From the NCBI RefSeq assembly GCF_963678635.1, contig NC_087068.1, forward strand, positions 6,167,907 through 6,231,906: a DNA stretch of 64,000 bases, written 5' to 3'. Below the pieces are notes generated by a model. The model ran no database searches. It saw only the letters and a list, made by a program, of their open reading frames with translations, and had not been told where the DNA came from. Of the stretch, positions 22,631 through 34,668 are shown piece after piece. This DNA is from Symsagittifera roscoffensis (Eukaryota; Xenacoelomorpha; Acoela; Convolutidae). Made by a program: the position numbers and the translations under genes. Numbering within the stretch: the stretch's first letter is position 1; the number at the start of each line of letters is the position of its first letter.

Positions 22631-22862
22631 TAGGATATCTAATCAGTCGTATTATTTCGTTTTAGTTCAGGGGTAATTGGAGCATTCAGAGCTTTGCGCT
22701 GATTTACGAGTAGTTTTAAAATTAGTTATAATTGAATTAATTATAATAGGATATCTAATCAGTCGTATTATTTCGTTTTAGTTAAGGGGTAATTGGAGCA
22801 TTCAGAGCTTTGCGCTGATTTACGAGTAGTTTTAAAATTAGTTATAATTGAATTAATTATAA
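22631..22862. repeat. 116-bp tandem duplication
   Basis: Two head-to-tail copies (22631-22746, 22747-22862) beginning TAGGATATCTAATCAG are nearly identical. Confidence 0.85.
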
Positions 22863-23066
22863 TCGAAATGTAACTGTTTACATTGAAATCATTTTTAATA
22901 ATATATTTGTTGTTAGTTTTGGAAATATTGCTAACAATTTTTCGATTTTTTTTGGCGCATTATTGATATCGAATTGTTCAACTGGTTGTTTGATCAGATT
23001 TTAAATTTTGGTATCTAATCTGTTTTTATTGTACTAATTTAAACTCGTTTAATTGCCTTACTTTAC

Positions 23067-23193
23067 AAAATGCTCAACAAACAAAATTGGAAAAACTTAT
23101 GCGTTAAAAAGAGTCGCATTTTCGTTCCTGGTTAGTTCAATTAGAGATTAAAATTATAAACCATTCATATCTCCTTAACTGTTTCTCATTTTA
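23067..23193. repeat. Left direct repeat flanking the gag-protease relic
   Basis: Shares GCGTTAAAAAG, GTTCAATTAGAGA and CCATTCATATC blocks in the same order with 25057-25186. An inverted, shorter relative is at about 36560-36640. Confidence 0.6.
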
Positions 23194-23539
23194 TTATCAA
23201 TTTTAGGTCTGCAATATTTGAAGAATTTTTGTTGCCTTTTCAACATTACTCTTAATTTTGATTCGAAATGAACTCATTAATTTATTCAAAACCCGAGATA
23301 TTCAGTTTTACCGGTGGTTACCATTATGGTAAATGTGATGGAATCATGAGAAGAATAATGATTGTTTTTGAAGGCTTTGAAAAAATATTTAAAAAGTATT
23401 CATGTTTTGTGTTGTGTGTGCTTATTTTGAATTTGCAATTTAATATTTTCAGTATGATTTTTCAGTTTTTTTTTTGTAAATTTGAAGTTAGTGCTGTTGC
23501 TATATTACTTTTTGGATCGTGAAGTATCACAGATGGATT

Positions 23540-25056
23540 TAATAATTGAATCTCATTCCAGGTACCAATATTTATGATGTTAGGTTCTGCGCCCGAGTCG
23601 ATTAGAAAACTTTTTTGGAGATCTGGAGATTGATAACAGTTTTTGTAGTTTTCTAGAAAAAACGGTAGAATCCAAAAAATTTATTTGGTCTGGTCATTTA
23701 TACAGTTTTGTATGATTTGAATATCTTTGTTGCATCTACATTTTGGTATAAACTATTAGTGCTTTCGTGAGTTGTCATTTGAAGTGGGATATGTGCTGTG
23801 CCGGCAATGTGTATTTTTTGATATAATTGGCGTTTCTATCTGGTTGTTTATAATGATATTAAAAAGACGTCATAAATTTCCTTATTATTTGATTCTCAAC
23901 ATATTAATCGTTAGTGTGCTTTCGGTATCACTATCGTCATCTGAGCTCATACAATGAATGTGAAATAACTGTTTTGTTAGGATGTAATTTGTGTCAATAC
24001 CTGGGGATCTGTGGTTGTTTCTGAAATGGGTTGTACTTGATTTGTTTGTCTTGACATTTTGGTGAGCTACTTCTGTGATTTTGGTATGATCGATTTGAAC
24101 TTTGTGAATCGTTACTTCCATTTGAGGGTTTTAAAACACTTCTAGATGTTCTGTTTTGTAGCTATTGCTCCTATTTCTCTAATTCTAATTCTATGAACTT
24201 TCTCCTGGTCTGTGACTATTATCCCTGTTACTATAATTTTTATTTGAGTTGTTTCGATAGCGATCGTTAGAATAATTTCTATTGCGATTATTTGAGTAGT
24301 TTCGAGAAAAGTCATTTGAGTACTTCTTGTTATGATTGTTTGAGTAGTTGTTTGAGTAGAGACTACTGCTGTAATAGGAGTAGTTAATTCTAATAGAGTT
24401 TAATCTTGAATGATTATTTTTAAGTTGACTATTCGATTATTAGAACGGTTATTTTATTTTATTGATTATAGTTTGGAATCATTCTGTCCTAGGGTCCTCC
24501 TCGAGAAATACTATTGTTTGGTGATTGTGATCGATAATAGTTAGAGTTGTAGTGGTTTTCCCGAACTATTATGATTTGAAATTTTCCATTCGGTAAATTT
24601 TGATCTTTTTTCATGCAATGATAAAAAGATGTATTTGGTTCTTCATGTTATGACGGTCGATTTGATTTGTCTTGTTGTTTCTGTCGAAATTCAGTGATAC
24701 TGTGCCCGTATTGTCTACAATAACCACCCATTTTTGAATGATGCTTAATTTTTAAAATCTGGGTTTTGATTGTATATGTTAAGTACTTGTGTGAGCTTTT
24801 TCTGCTAGGTCACTTTCAGAGTCGTTTATATTGTTGATACGCGATATAATTGTTTGAAAGATATTGTAATTTTATGTTTTCTGTTTCATCTAATTTCACT
24901 GTGATTTTTGCTCGTTCTAAATTATTTACAGCATTTCTGAAATCAGTATCTGGTTTGCGAATTCATTAAGGTTGTGATGCTTTTTTCTTGATAGCTATTT
25001 TTTTAAATTATGGTGTTAAGGTCATCATCAAAGCTATATCATTTCCGTGTTTTTAC
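23540..25056 (-). pseudogene. Decayed gag-protease fragment related to copies A and B
   Basis: Reading the minus strand from the right, the fragment has the end of the capsid domain (about 25050-24820), a decayed zinc-knuckle region (about 24780-24640), an Arg/Ser/Asn-rich tail (24560-24060) and the protease active-site block whose plus strand resembles 12150-12200 (23580-23690). The internal order matches the element, but divergence is far higher than between A and B and many stops are present. RT, integrase and LTRs are absent. It is bounded by direct repeats unrelated to the element LTR. Confidence 0.7.
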
Positions 25057-25186
25057 GAAAACGCATAGCAAACAAAATAAGTAAAAGTCTTGCGTTAAAA
25101 AGTATTCGCATTTTTGTTCTTATTCAGTTCAATTAGAGAGTAAAGTTATAAGCCATTCATATCTTTTAACTGGTTGTCATTTTAGA
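25057..25186. repeat. Right direct repeat flanking the gag-protease relic
   Basis: Partner of 23067-23193; same orientation, moderately diverged. Confidence 0.6.
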
Positions 25187-27499
25187 CATCAAAAGTTAGG
25201 TCTACCAAACTTGAGTGATTTTTTTGAGATTGATTTTGTAATAGAGATTTTGATACGCTATTCTTAAAGTTCATCTCACCTTGACCACTTCACTTTCCCT
25301 TTGAAATAGAATAGTGCATATTTGTAAAAATCTGGGAGCAACCATGAATAATTTTGCCGAAAATATTTTTTCTTGTCAATAGTTGCAAAACGATCACAAA
25401 TCTCCAATGATGTTAACTCCTGGATAGTAGCCAATTATAATGGATTTTCATGTTCTGTCTCCACAAAAGTCTGAAATTATCGATTTAAATGAGCAAAAAA
25501 TCAATTATTAACCAAAAAAACATTAGAAATCAACTTAAACCGTTAAAATCTATTATAAAGGATTATCACTTTTTTGCATCGAAAAAACCTCGTTTTCCAA
25601 AAATCTCTCCGTATAGATTCAAAACTAGAACATTGCAGTTTTAAAATTGAGATTTTTATTTGGCTTATCGTAAAAACTGCTGTACTGTTTTGTAACAATT
25701 TTATTCACGATTGCTTTTTCAACGTTGCTATCTTGGTAGTTTATCCCCCATCATTAAAAGTGCATCACCCCCTCATAAAAATCACCCCTTCCGCTTCACA
25801 TCTTTTAAAGTACTAGTTTTTGCTGCTTTTCAGCTCCGGCGCCACTTATTCCAACTGAGGGATGGGGTGAACGGAGAAAATGAAAGGATTAAACGCGCGT
25901 TATAAATTTCAGTAGGTTTAGAATTCGAGCAGGCAGTAAAAACGGCAATAAATCTTGCAAATTTACACATAGTTTGTAAAAAAAATTGTAGGGATTATAA
26001 TCCATTATAATCCATTATGATGTTTTTTAATGGATTAGGATAGATTTAATTTTTTTTCTGAAAAAAAAATGAATTTAGTGGATTATAATCAATTGCATAG
26101 TCCCAAAGTGTAATTATAATCAATTTCAATGGCATCATTTTTGACTGTCTTCAAAAATTATATATAATTGATTTTTATTCATGGAAACTCATTTCGGGAA
26201 AACTTGAAAGAAATATTTTCATTAGTATTGAGGACAAATTATACATTGAAAGGTTTCATGGCAACTGCAACGATTTATTTTGAAACTCTATTGACGAAAT
26301 TTTGACTGGAATTTAGAGTTCAACCAATTTTTTGCTTTTAAAACTGGTTCCTGAAACGGCTTCATCATGACAAAAACAATCAAAGAGTTTACAAAACCGA
26401 AACTAAGTCTGAAGCCGCGCAATACAGTATCAGTTCGCATTGCTATCTCCTGTGACTTCTTAAGTTTTTTCAATGAACCGTCAAACAAATTAAGATTAAA
26501 GGTTATGTAAGTAACAGCTGAATAATCAACCAATTCAATCGCCTCTGCAAACGTTTCAGGCTCACCTTAGATTAAATAATCATGTGACGTTAAAAATTAT
26601 TTCATAAATTTAAATACTTAATGGATACATATTTTTTCAGTTTCTGAAAAATATTTATATTCTTTGCTTTGACCCTTAAAGTAGTGTAATGATCTTGCCC
26701 GGCATGGTTTTGTTTCTCCAAGGCAAGTGTCGACGTTTTGTTAGACAATTTTTGATATATTTTTTTAGTTTGTTAAAACACTTCAAAAATATTTAAAAAA
26801 AAGATATACTTCATAGTTTTAAAAAAAGATATTTCACCTGCAAAGTTGAAAAACGTTCCACCTGTAACGTTGTTTTGTAAAACTGTTAAAGTTGAAAAGA
26901 ATAAATTTAAATTTTTAAATTAACTTTCCCAGGAAGCTCAATTAGATGCGTCAAAAAGCAAAAAGAGCAATACAAATTTTGCCCTAAAACGAAGCCCGCC
27001 CCTGGTTCAATTGACAATTATTATTGTTGAAAATTGAATGCATCAATTACAAACAATCTTCTTCCGCAATCAAAAACATAGTTTATCATTTTTTTTTGCC
27101 AAAGAGTCCCGATTTTTTTTTCAGAAAAGTTTCTTAGCATTGCAGTTATTATGCGAAAAGCAAAAAATTCCGACATCATTTTTTTTTCTTCAAAATAGTG
27201 TCATTTCTTCCGCGTGATATGATGAAAAAACTATACCAACGCAAGTAGATGTTTCAATGGTTGCAACCAAAAAATTTTCAAAAGACAATTTGCTAAGACT
27301 CGCCGGTTTTTGAACAAACCATTTTTGTAGTTTTCCTGGATGCTGAGCAAGTAGCGCAGAAAATTCCAACAACAATTATTTAAGTGAAGAAAAACTAAAA
27401 AGCTGGCTTTTTTAACTTGGATTGTTTTTTTGTGGCGTGTGGAGAATCCAGATCTTCAAAAAATCTTAGTAAAGCGATTACAGGACCATTACGAGATCA
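25187..27499. other. AT-rich intergenic DNA
   Basis: No gene recognised. An inverted CAGGGGCGG-type motif occurs at 26994-27004. Confidence 0.45.
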
Positions 27500-27850
27500 A
27501 ACTGTGCATTTCGTGAACTGTAAGCGGATTCCGCGATAGGTCAAAATCTGGTTTCTCGAGAAATCAACAACATTGTTACTTTTCTTGGATCTTCTTTGCT
27601 GTTTTGGATTCCACAAACAAATAGCTAAATCACTGTAAAGCTCAAAATCGTTCCAAAAACAAGCAGCGAGTTTGCGGTATCCGCAACAGTAATTGTTCAA
27701 TTCACAAAAGTTTGTGTAATCCACAAAAAATAGTAAAATTTACCTTCAGTAAAGTTGCACTGTTGCAAAATCCACAACTGGAAGCAAAATCCGCAAATTG
27801 TAAGTGGATTTTGCAACTTGAATGCGAAATCCGCATTTTGTTTGAGGATT
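27500..27850. repeat. Second GGATTCCGC-type cluster
   Basis: Same degenerate motif family as 20310-20850 (for example AAGCGGATTCCGCGATAG and ATCCGCAAATTGTAAG). Confidence 0.5.
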
Positions 27851-28104
27851 CCAGTAACATATATAGTAGCGTCTGCAAAACAAATCTTTTCTCTGGGCTC
27901 TTTAGTTATTCCCCCACCCTACGGTACCTATGACGAATCTTTCCGAATTTATCCCTCCTCCCCTTATAAAGAAATAATCAGCAGTTAAGCATATGAGGTT
28001 TTGAACCTAGTAACAAATCTCCCTCTTTTGAATCTCATCGAATCTCCTTCTTTTGTATCTACTAAAGAGTATTCACCTCTGAAAACAACAGTAAATTACG
28101 ACTA

Positions 28105-28340
28105 AAGTTTTCTATTGAAAGTTCTAATTTTGTATCGTTCTGATTAGTCAAAAATCGAAGTAAGCAGTACCACCTCATCCAAAAATTTTCTATTGAAAGT
28201 TCTAATTTTGTATCGTTCTGATTAGTCAAAAATCGAAGTAAGCAGTACCACCTCATCCAAAAATTTTCTATTGAAAGTTCTAATTTTGTATCGTTCTGAT
28301 TAGTCAAAAATTGAAGTAAGCAGTTTCAGCTCATCCAAAA
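28105..28340. repeat. 78-bp unit repeated three times
   Basis: TCTATTGAAAGTTCTAATTT recurs at 28111, 28189 and 28267, giving a period of 78 bp (26 codons). The repeats keep a minus-strand frame open, which is a consequence of the period and not evidence of a gene. Confidence 0.9.
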
Positions 28341-28649
28341 TACTGCCTTCATGATTGAATTAACTGTATCATTCATCTTAAATGCTGCCTTCATGATTTG
28401 AATTGACTCTCCGCCAACTAGATTAGTACTTGGCTTTAGAGGAATGCCAAATTCCGTCTTACTTCAATGATATGCTTTGCGTTGGGTTTCGAACCATTCT
28501 CAACCCATTAATCTCAAATAAAGGATTTTTTTCTGGTGTGAGATGTTAAATTTCCAAATTTATCATCCCAAAATTTGCTTGCTGAGAAACGTGTCCCAAA
28601 TACTAAAGGGTGACATCCAAACATTTAGTTAACCAAACCAATGTGTTAA

Positions 28650-28860
28650 AATTTTTGTGTGGATTCCGCTGACAATGGTTAAGTCCTTGCTTTTAAATTC
28701 CGCATTAACAGATAATAAATCCAGCTCTGGCTTTTAGCTGTTCATATGCAAGAACTGGTCTAAATCAGTAATAAACAAAATTGCGGAATCCACTTACAAT
28801 TTGCGGAACCCACTTAAATTTTGCGGAATTCGCTTGAAGTTGTGGAATCCAGAACAACTA
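28650..28860. repeat. Third GGATTCCGC-type cluster
   Basis: Several GCGGAATCCACTTACAATTT-like units. Confidence 0.45.
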
Positions 28861-29398
28861 GCTAGATTCGTTTCTTGGGGAATGCGCAAAAAAACAAATG
28901 TGCCGACAAAGTTTACGTTACAACTATTTAACAACTAGCAAAAACATGTAATTTCAAATTTCCAAAAACTATAATTTAAAATCTGCAAATCAGTCTCTTA
29001 ATCTGATAAAGGCAGTTGTTGAGCAGCACTTTCAGTGAAATCAAGCAAGAACCAGGAATCAGAGCACAAAAATTTCATAAATATTTGGCAGATCATTTTA
29101 CTAAAATTGGAACTAAGCTCTAGTTTTTGCATTGGGACCTACAAAGTTTAGTCAGAAAATATGGCTCGACTATGAATTCGACATTTAACGAAAAATTTTT
29201 ACGCATTTAAGATCGAAAGAAAGCTCAATAAATTGGTAAACCTTATAAATTGTTTTTTTTTATATCAAATTATGGTGGACCTGAGAAAACCTGAGACATG
29301 CATAAACGTGCGTTTCAACGCTCTGTGAATTTTTTGATGCAACTATTTTTTTAAGACTTATAGTTTAAGAAGAAAAAGCTTTGCGAAAAAGGAATTCT

Positions 29399-29686
29399 TC
29401 AGAACTTGAACGTCAAATGATGAATTGAAGTTCGTTTGCCTTTCATTTTGAAGTCCATGAATAGAATATGAGGCCAAACCAGAATAACCCAACTGATCAA
29501 AATAGTAACAAACGCTTTGTTTAGCAGGCCACTTCTTGTAACACTGGACGCTTTCAGAGCGATCGAGCTTCGATAATATAGAAAGCCGCTTGAAGCTACG
29601 ACGGCAATATTGATAACTAAGCGAAAATATGGTTCTAAAAATTTGACATGGTTGCGTAGACAATCCTTGCACTGGAAGTCTTTTGG
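29399..29686 (-). CDS. GPCR exon carrying TM5 and TM6
   Basis: A strong acceptor TTTGTTTGTTTCAG ends at 29687. The exon begins CCA AAA GAC in phase 0, which joins in frame to the end of the TM3-TM4 exon at 31840. It encodes an extracellular loop with QCKDC, a TM5-like segment (RLVINIAVVASSGFLYY), a short basic loop and a TM6-like segment with a Trp-Pro pair (ILISWVILVWPHIL). The frame stops at 29399; the true 3' splice boundary and TM7 were not found. The gene would encode a rhodopsin-type seven-helix receptor; its ligand is unknown. Confidence 0.6.
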   Translation of the reverse strand, partial: PKDFQCKDCLRNHVKFLEPYFRLVINIAVVASSGFLYYRSSIALKASSVTRSGLLNKAFVTILISWVILVWPHILFMDFKMKGKRTSIHHLTFKF

Positions 29687-30399
29687 CTGAAACAAACAAA
29701 TTTTGCACATGTGGAGAAGAGACAAGTTTTGTAAATAGTTTTTATCGAGGAGTTCTACAAATTGTTTGAAGCCTTCGAGAAAAATGAGATTTACCTTTTA
29801 GCATGGTTGAAATCTCCATTGACTTACGTGTTGAATTTCTGGGTATTTTCGCTTATACCTAAATTATGAAAAAAATGAAACGCAAATTTTAATTATATAA
29901 TTGGGAATTGGAATTGTTACTAGGAAATGCATCATAATATTGAGGGGACTAGTAAAAACGAATTTTACTTAATTGAGCCTCAAACTGACTTTTTTCTCCA
30001 ATTTTTGCCAATTTTCTGAGCACAAATTTCATTAAAATGATGCTAAATGCGTTTTTAATTGTCGTTAAGTTAGCATTTTTTGCTAGTTTTTAGCTTGGAT
30101 TAACGCTCGGGATATCAGCCCTGCATGTTTAAGGAAAACCAGTTAAGCTTTGTAAGTAAAAAATGCATTTTTTTTTGTCATTTTTATCATTTAGAGGGGG
30201 GGGGGGGGGGTATAACCAAAAAAAAACGATTTGTCAATGTTCAAGGTTAAGACGATTCAAGGTTAAGACGATCTGTCCCCAAATGAAACCCGGGTTGATT
30301 TCATATTGAAAATTAGCGATAAAAAGTGAAAAAAAAAGAATTTCTCAAAGTCTAAAAATTTTAAACCCGCTCTTGAACATTCTCGATCCGCATAATAAA

Positions 30400-31180
30400 A
30401 GTTGAAGACAGCAAATGAAAATTTTAGTTCCGCACCTGAAAATAATAGATCCGCATGCAACAAACTTGGATCCGAGCATAAAAAATTAGATCCGCACCTG
30501 AAAATTTTATGTCGGCACTTGAAAATTTTAGTTCCGTATCTGAAATTCTTAAATCCGCACCTGAAAATTTTAAATCTGCGCCTGAAAATGTTAGATCCGC
30601 AACTAAAATTTTATATTCATAACTTTTTTGTTCACCTCTGAAACTCTTATACTCGCACCTGAAACAATTAGATCCGCAACTGAAACCTTTGGTCCGCAAA
30701 ATGTTAGATTCGCGCCCGAGAAGTTTGTATCAGCCCCCTGGAAATCTAGGTCAGCTCATGAAATGTATAGATCCGTCCCTAAAAATTTTATATCCGCCTC
30801 TCGAAATTTTAGATCTCCACCTGGAAAACTTAGATTCGCCCCTGAAAATGTAAGATCCGCCGATGAAATTTTAGATTCGAAAAAATTTTTATCCGCAAGG
30901 AAAATCTTAGATCAGCGCGCCTGAAAAATTTAGTTCCGCGCAAGAAAAGTTCCGATCCACACCTAAAAAATGTATATCCGTATCTGAGAAACTTCTTTCC
31001 ACAACAGAAAATTAAGACCCTTGCCTGAAAAATTTAGATCAGCAACTGAAGTCTTAGATCCGCAAAATTTTTGATCTGCAAGGAAAATATTAGACCCGCC
31101 CCTGAAAATCATAGATTCGCGCGCCTGAAAAATTTAGTTCCGCGAAGAATTTTTTAGATCTGTGCCTGACATCTTAGATT
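30400..31180. repeat. Minisatellite, ~20-24-bp GATCCGCACCTGAAAATTTT unit
   Basis: About 35 imperfect head-to-tail units in one orientation. The unit core TCCGC..CTGAAAATTTTA is recognisable to the end. No coding frame is shared by all units. Confidence 0.85.
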
Positions 31181-31839
31181 TGCGCCTTTTAAGGGATTAG
31201 GTCATTGCTTCAACCAAAAGATTAGGGTCTTGCGCATGATTAAAACTGATGGGTCAATCAGCCATAAAATGGTTGATTTGAAACAGTACCAAATCCAAGA
31301 ATCTAGTAAAAAAATTAATTATCAGTTTCAGGGGCAACAAATGGAAAAAAAGAACCAGGAGGTACACATTTTAGTGCTGCAAAAAATATTACCCTTTTTC
31401 CACTTGTTTCACTTTTCAGCGTTTTTAATTTTTTTTTTAAATCGGAACCGAGCGAGTTCTACAGTACAAAATAATTGAGGACATGCGGATCTAAAACTCT
31501 CTTGATTTTGAAAATCAACATTTTTTCTTTTCTTCTTCATTAACACTAAAAAACTTTCAAATGACAAGACTTTTAATGATTATTTTGACTGGTTTGAGCG
31601 CTGTCTCAAGCCAAAATTAAACTTTTAAAAAATCTTAACTGACCGCAATCTTGCCCGATTTGGGTGCCTTCTTGAAAAACTTTGAAAAAATTGATTGTAT
31701 TAGCCATGATTTCTTATCTGCTTCACTATTAAACTTTTTTTGCAATCATTCGGTTTTTTCTATTGGAATGAAAGTTTATAGCTGCGTTGAAAATAAACGT
31801 TGTGCATTGACATCAAAAGCATTCTCGGAAATCACTTAC

Positions 31840-32180
31840 ACTCCATGGTTTCCATGAAGGCCAGTTTTTATTGAGCCAGAAATCGAGAAAGAACAAAGCA
31901 GGTATTATAGTGCAAACAACACCAACTAATAAATACAGAGCTAATCGACGTTTAGTTGTCCAAATGGCGGCTGATTCTACGCCTCGTGCAATTAGAATGT
32001 ACCGCTCAAAAGCAATGGCTATCATTAGAATCATTTGACTCCAATATACTGTGAAATCCAAGAAAAGTCTCAGCGCAGTTGTTTCAAAGAAGAGTTTAGA
32101 TCGCATATCAATGCTGTTTTGCAAGCCTATAAAATTGTTTTCGCTGTCTGCGAAGCTAAACTCGGAAATGTGGCAGAGTT
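31840..32180 (-). CDS. GPCR exon with TM3-TM4, downstream duplicate (2a)
   Basis: The exon is bounded by TTTTAG (ending 32181) and a perfect donor GAGT|GTAAGT at 31839. It encodes a TM3-like helix (FLDFTVYWSQMILMIAIAF) ending in an ERY motif, the counterpart of the class A DRY motif. An intracellular loop and a TM4-like helix (LYLLVGVVCTIIPAL) with Pro follow. It ends in phase 0, matching the acceptor at 29686. The TM4 Trp typical of class A receptors is not seen. Chemosensory-type receptors of invertebrates often diverge this way. Confidence 0.68.
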
Positions 32181-33255
32181 CTAAAAGGTGTAGTGCATAA
32201 TTTTATACATGTAGACTATATAATAGTTCATATGGATTATGGTTTTTCCGCTGCTATATTTTTTATTAGACCGGTTTATAGCAGAACAGTTTTTTTAGCA
32301 AACTGAAACAAATCAGATTGCTAACTTTTGCTTCCTTTGCTCCTCTTTGCTCAAAAATTATGATGACAAAAGTTATTCAAAATTTTTAAATCAAAATTCG
32401 AATAGCGCAATTTGATTTGCGATTTTCTGGCCCAAAAATTTGATACAAAAGGGGCCATTTTTGAATGAATACCAATACTTATCAATTTTACTATTGAGAA
32501 TACCTTTTTTTTTATAAAAAAGCAGTTTTATATTTTCGGAGAACGCTGTGGTTCTGCACAAGAGACTCGCTTATATTTAATAGTTCAACAATGGAGATGT
32601 TAATTTAACTAAAAGATTTGTGTGAAACCTTTTGGGCGAGAATTTTGCTAAAATTCATCGTTTTTTCTCGTTAACTTCTAATCAAGTTTTGTCCTCATCT
32701 TTTTTTAAGTCGCAGTTTGAGAAAAACGCGTCTAAATTTTATGTTTAGTTTGTTTTGCCCGTTATTAGTGATTTGAAATCAGCCAGGGGCGGAATTAAGG
32801 GGGGTGCGGGGCGGAAGCCTTTCCTTTTTCAAGGATTCGACCCCTTGCCGACCCAATGGGTTCCCCTTTTTTACTATTTTGAGATATCCATTTTTGACTG
32901 ACGGACCCTAAAATTTTTCTAAAGACTTTCGGCACAAATATATATGGCGCCGAAAGCGTGTTTGGTTAAATTTTTCCAAAAAGTGCCTAAAAACGCTGAT
33001 GTTGGACTGTTTTGAGCAGCGCAAAGATTTGGCCAAAACAGGGTCTTGTTAGTGTTTTGTGAGAGCTCGGAAAATCCATTTGGTCGATTAAAAAAAGGCC
33101 GACAAAATTTTCAAAAGTTTGCTGAAAATCTACTCCCTCGATTTTGCAACATTTGATTTGAATGTTTGTGGCAATGCAGTTCAGTTTATATATGCAGAGC
33201 GTAAAATAACGTTTTCCTGCTCTGAACATTAACATTTTCTAGAGAAATCACTTAC

Positions 33256-33596
33256 ACTCCATGGTTTCCATGAAGGCCAGTTTTTATTGAACCAGAAATC
33301 GAGAAAGAACAAAGCAGGTATTATAGTGCAAACAATACCAACTGATAAATACAGAGCTAATCGACGTTTAGTTGTCCAAATGGCGGCTGATTCTACGCCT
33401 CGTGCAATTAGAATGTACCGCTCAAAAGCAATGGCTATCATTAGAATCATTTGACTCCAATATACTGTGAAATCCAAGAAAATTCTCAGCGCAGTTGTTT
33501 CAAAGAAGAGTTTAGATCGCATATCAATGCTGTTTTGCAACCCTATAAAATTGTTTTCGCTGTCTGCGAAGCTAAAATCGGAAATGTGGCAGAATT
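33256..33596 (-). CDS. GPCR exon with TM3-TM4, upstream duplicate (2b)
   Basis: Same length (341 nt), acceptor and donor as the 31840-32180 exon. It differs at a handful of residues (for example Leu to Ile in TM3, LLVGVV to LSVGIV in TM4, WLNKN to WFNKN) with no stop. Both copies therefore remain usable, as mutually exclusive exons of one receptor or as parts of two genes. Confidence 0.65.
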
Positions 33597-34668
33597 CTAA
33601 AAGGTGTAGTGCATAATTTTATACCTGTAGACTATATAATAGTTCATATGGATTATGGTTTTTCCGCTGCTATATTTTTTATTAGACCGGTTTATAGCAG
33701 AACAGTTTTTTTAGCAAACTGAAACAAATCAGATTGCTAACTTTTGCTTCCTTTGCTCCTCTTTGCTCAAAAATTATGATGACAAAAGTTATTCAAAATT
33801 TTTAAATCAAAATTCGAATAGCGCAATTTGATTTGCGATTTTCTGGCCCAAAAATTTGATACAAAAGGGGCCATTTTTGAATGAATACCAATACTTATCA
33901 ATTTTACTATTGAGAATACCTTTTTTTTTATAAAAAAGCAGTTTTATATTTTCGGAGAACGCTGTGGTTCTGCACAAGAGACTCGCTTATATTTAATAGT
34001 TCAACAATGGAGATGTTAATTTAACTAAAAGATTTGTGTGAAACCTTTTGGGCGAGAATTTTGCTAAAATTCATCGTTTTTTCTCGTTAACTTCTAATCA
34101 AGTTTTGTCCTCATCTTTTTTTTTAAGTCGCAGTTTGAGAAAAACGCGTCTAAATTTTATGTTTAGTTTGTTTTGCCCGTTATTAGTGATTTGAAATCAG
34201 CCAGGTGCGGAATTAAGGGGGGTGCGGGGCGGAAGCCTTTCCTTTTTCAAGGATTCGACCCCTTGCCGACCCCTTGCCGACCCAATGGGTTCCCCTTTTT
34301 TACTATTTTGAGATATCCATTTTTGGCTGACGGACCCTAAAATTTTTCTAAAGACTTTCGGCGCAAATATATATGGCGCCGAAAGCGTGTTGGTTAAATT
34401 TTTTCAAAAAGTGCCTAAAAACGCTGATGTTGGACTGTTTTGAGCAGCGCAAAGATTTGGCCAAAACAGGGTCTTGTTAGTGTTTTGTGAGAGCTTGGAA
34501 AATCCATTTGGTCGAATAAAAAAAGGCCGACAAAATTTTCAAAAGTTTGCTGAAAATCTGCTCCCTCGATTCTGCAACATTTGATTTGCATGTTTGTGGC
34601 AATGCAGTTCAGTTTATATATGCAGAGCGTAAAATAACGTTTTCCTGCTCTAAACATTAACATTTTCT

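Larger units (their letters stand above)
31828..34668. repeat. 1.4-kb tandem duplication containing a GPCR exon
   Basis: Unit 1 (31828-33243) and unit 2 (33244-34668) are head-to-tail, offset 1416 bp, and look about 97-98 percent identical by eye. Differences include a short CCCCTTGCCGA duplication near 34258 in unit 2. Each unit holds one intact GPCR exon and its intron flank. Confidence 0.92.

Noticed and set aside
19214-27004. A 7.8-kb DNA transposon bounded by inverted CAGGGGCGG ends
   Set aside because: Flanking bases do not form a target duplication and no transposase is visible between the ends.
28062-28307. 81-codon minus-strand repeat protein
   Set aside because: It is kept open only because the unit length is a multiple of three; there is no start context or homologue.
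30400-31180. Repeat-protein gene from overlapping ORFs (30402-30641, 30628-30924)
   Set aside because: Unit length varies between about 20 and 24 bp, so no frame is maintained; the ORFs are by-products of the minisatellite.
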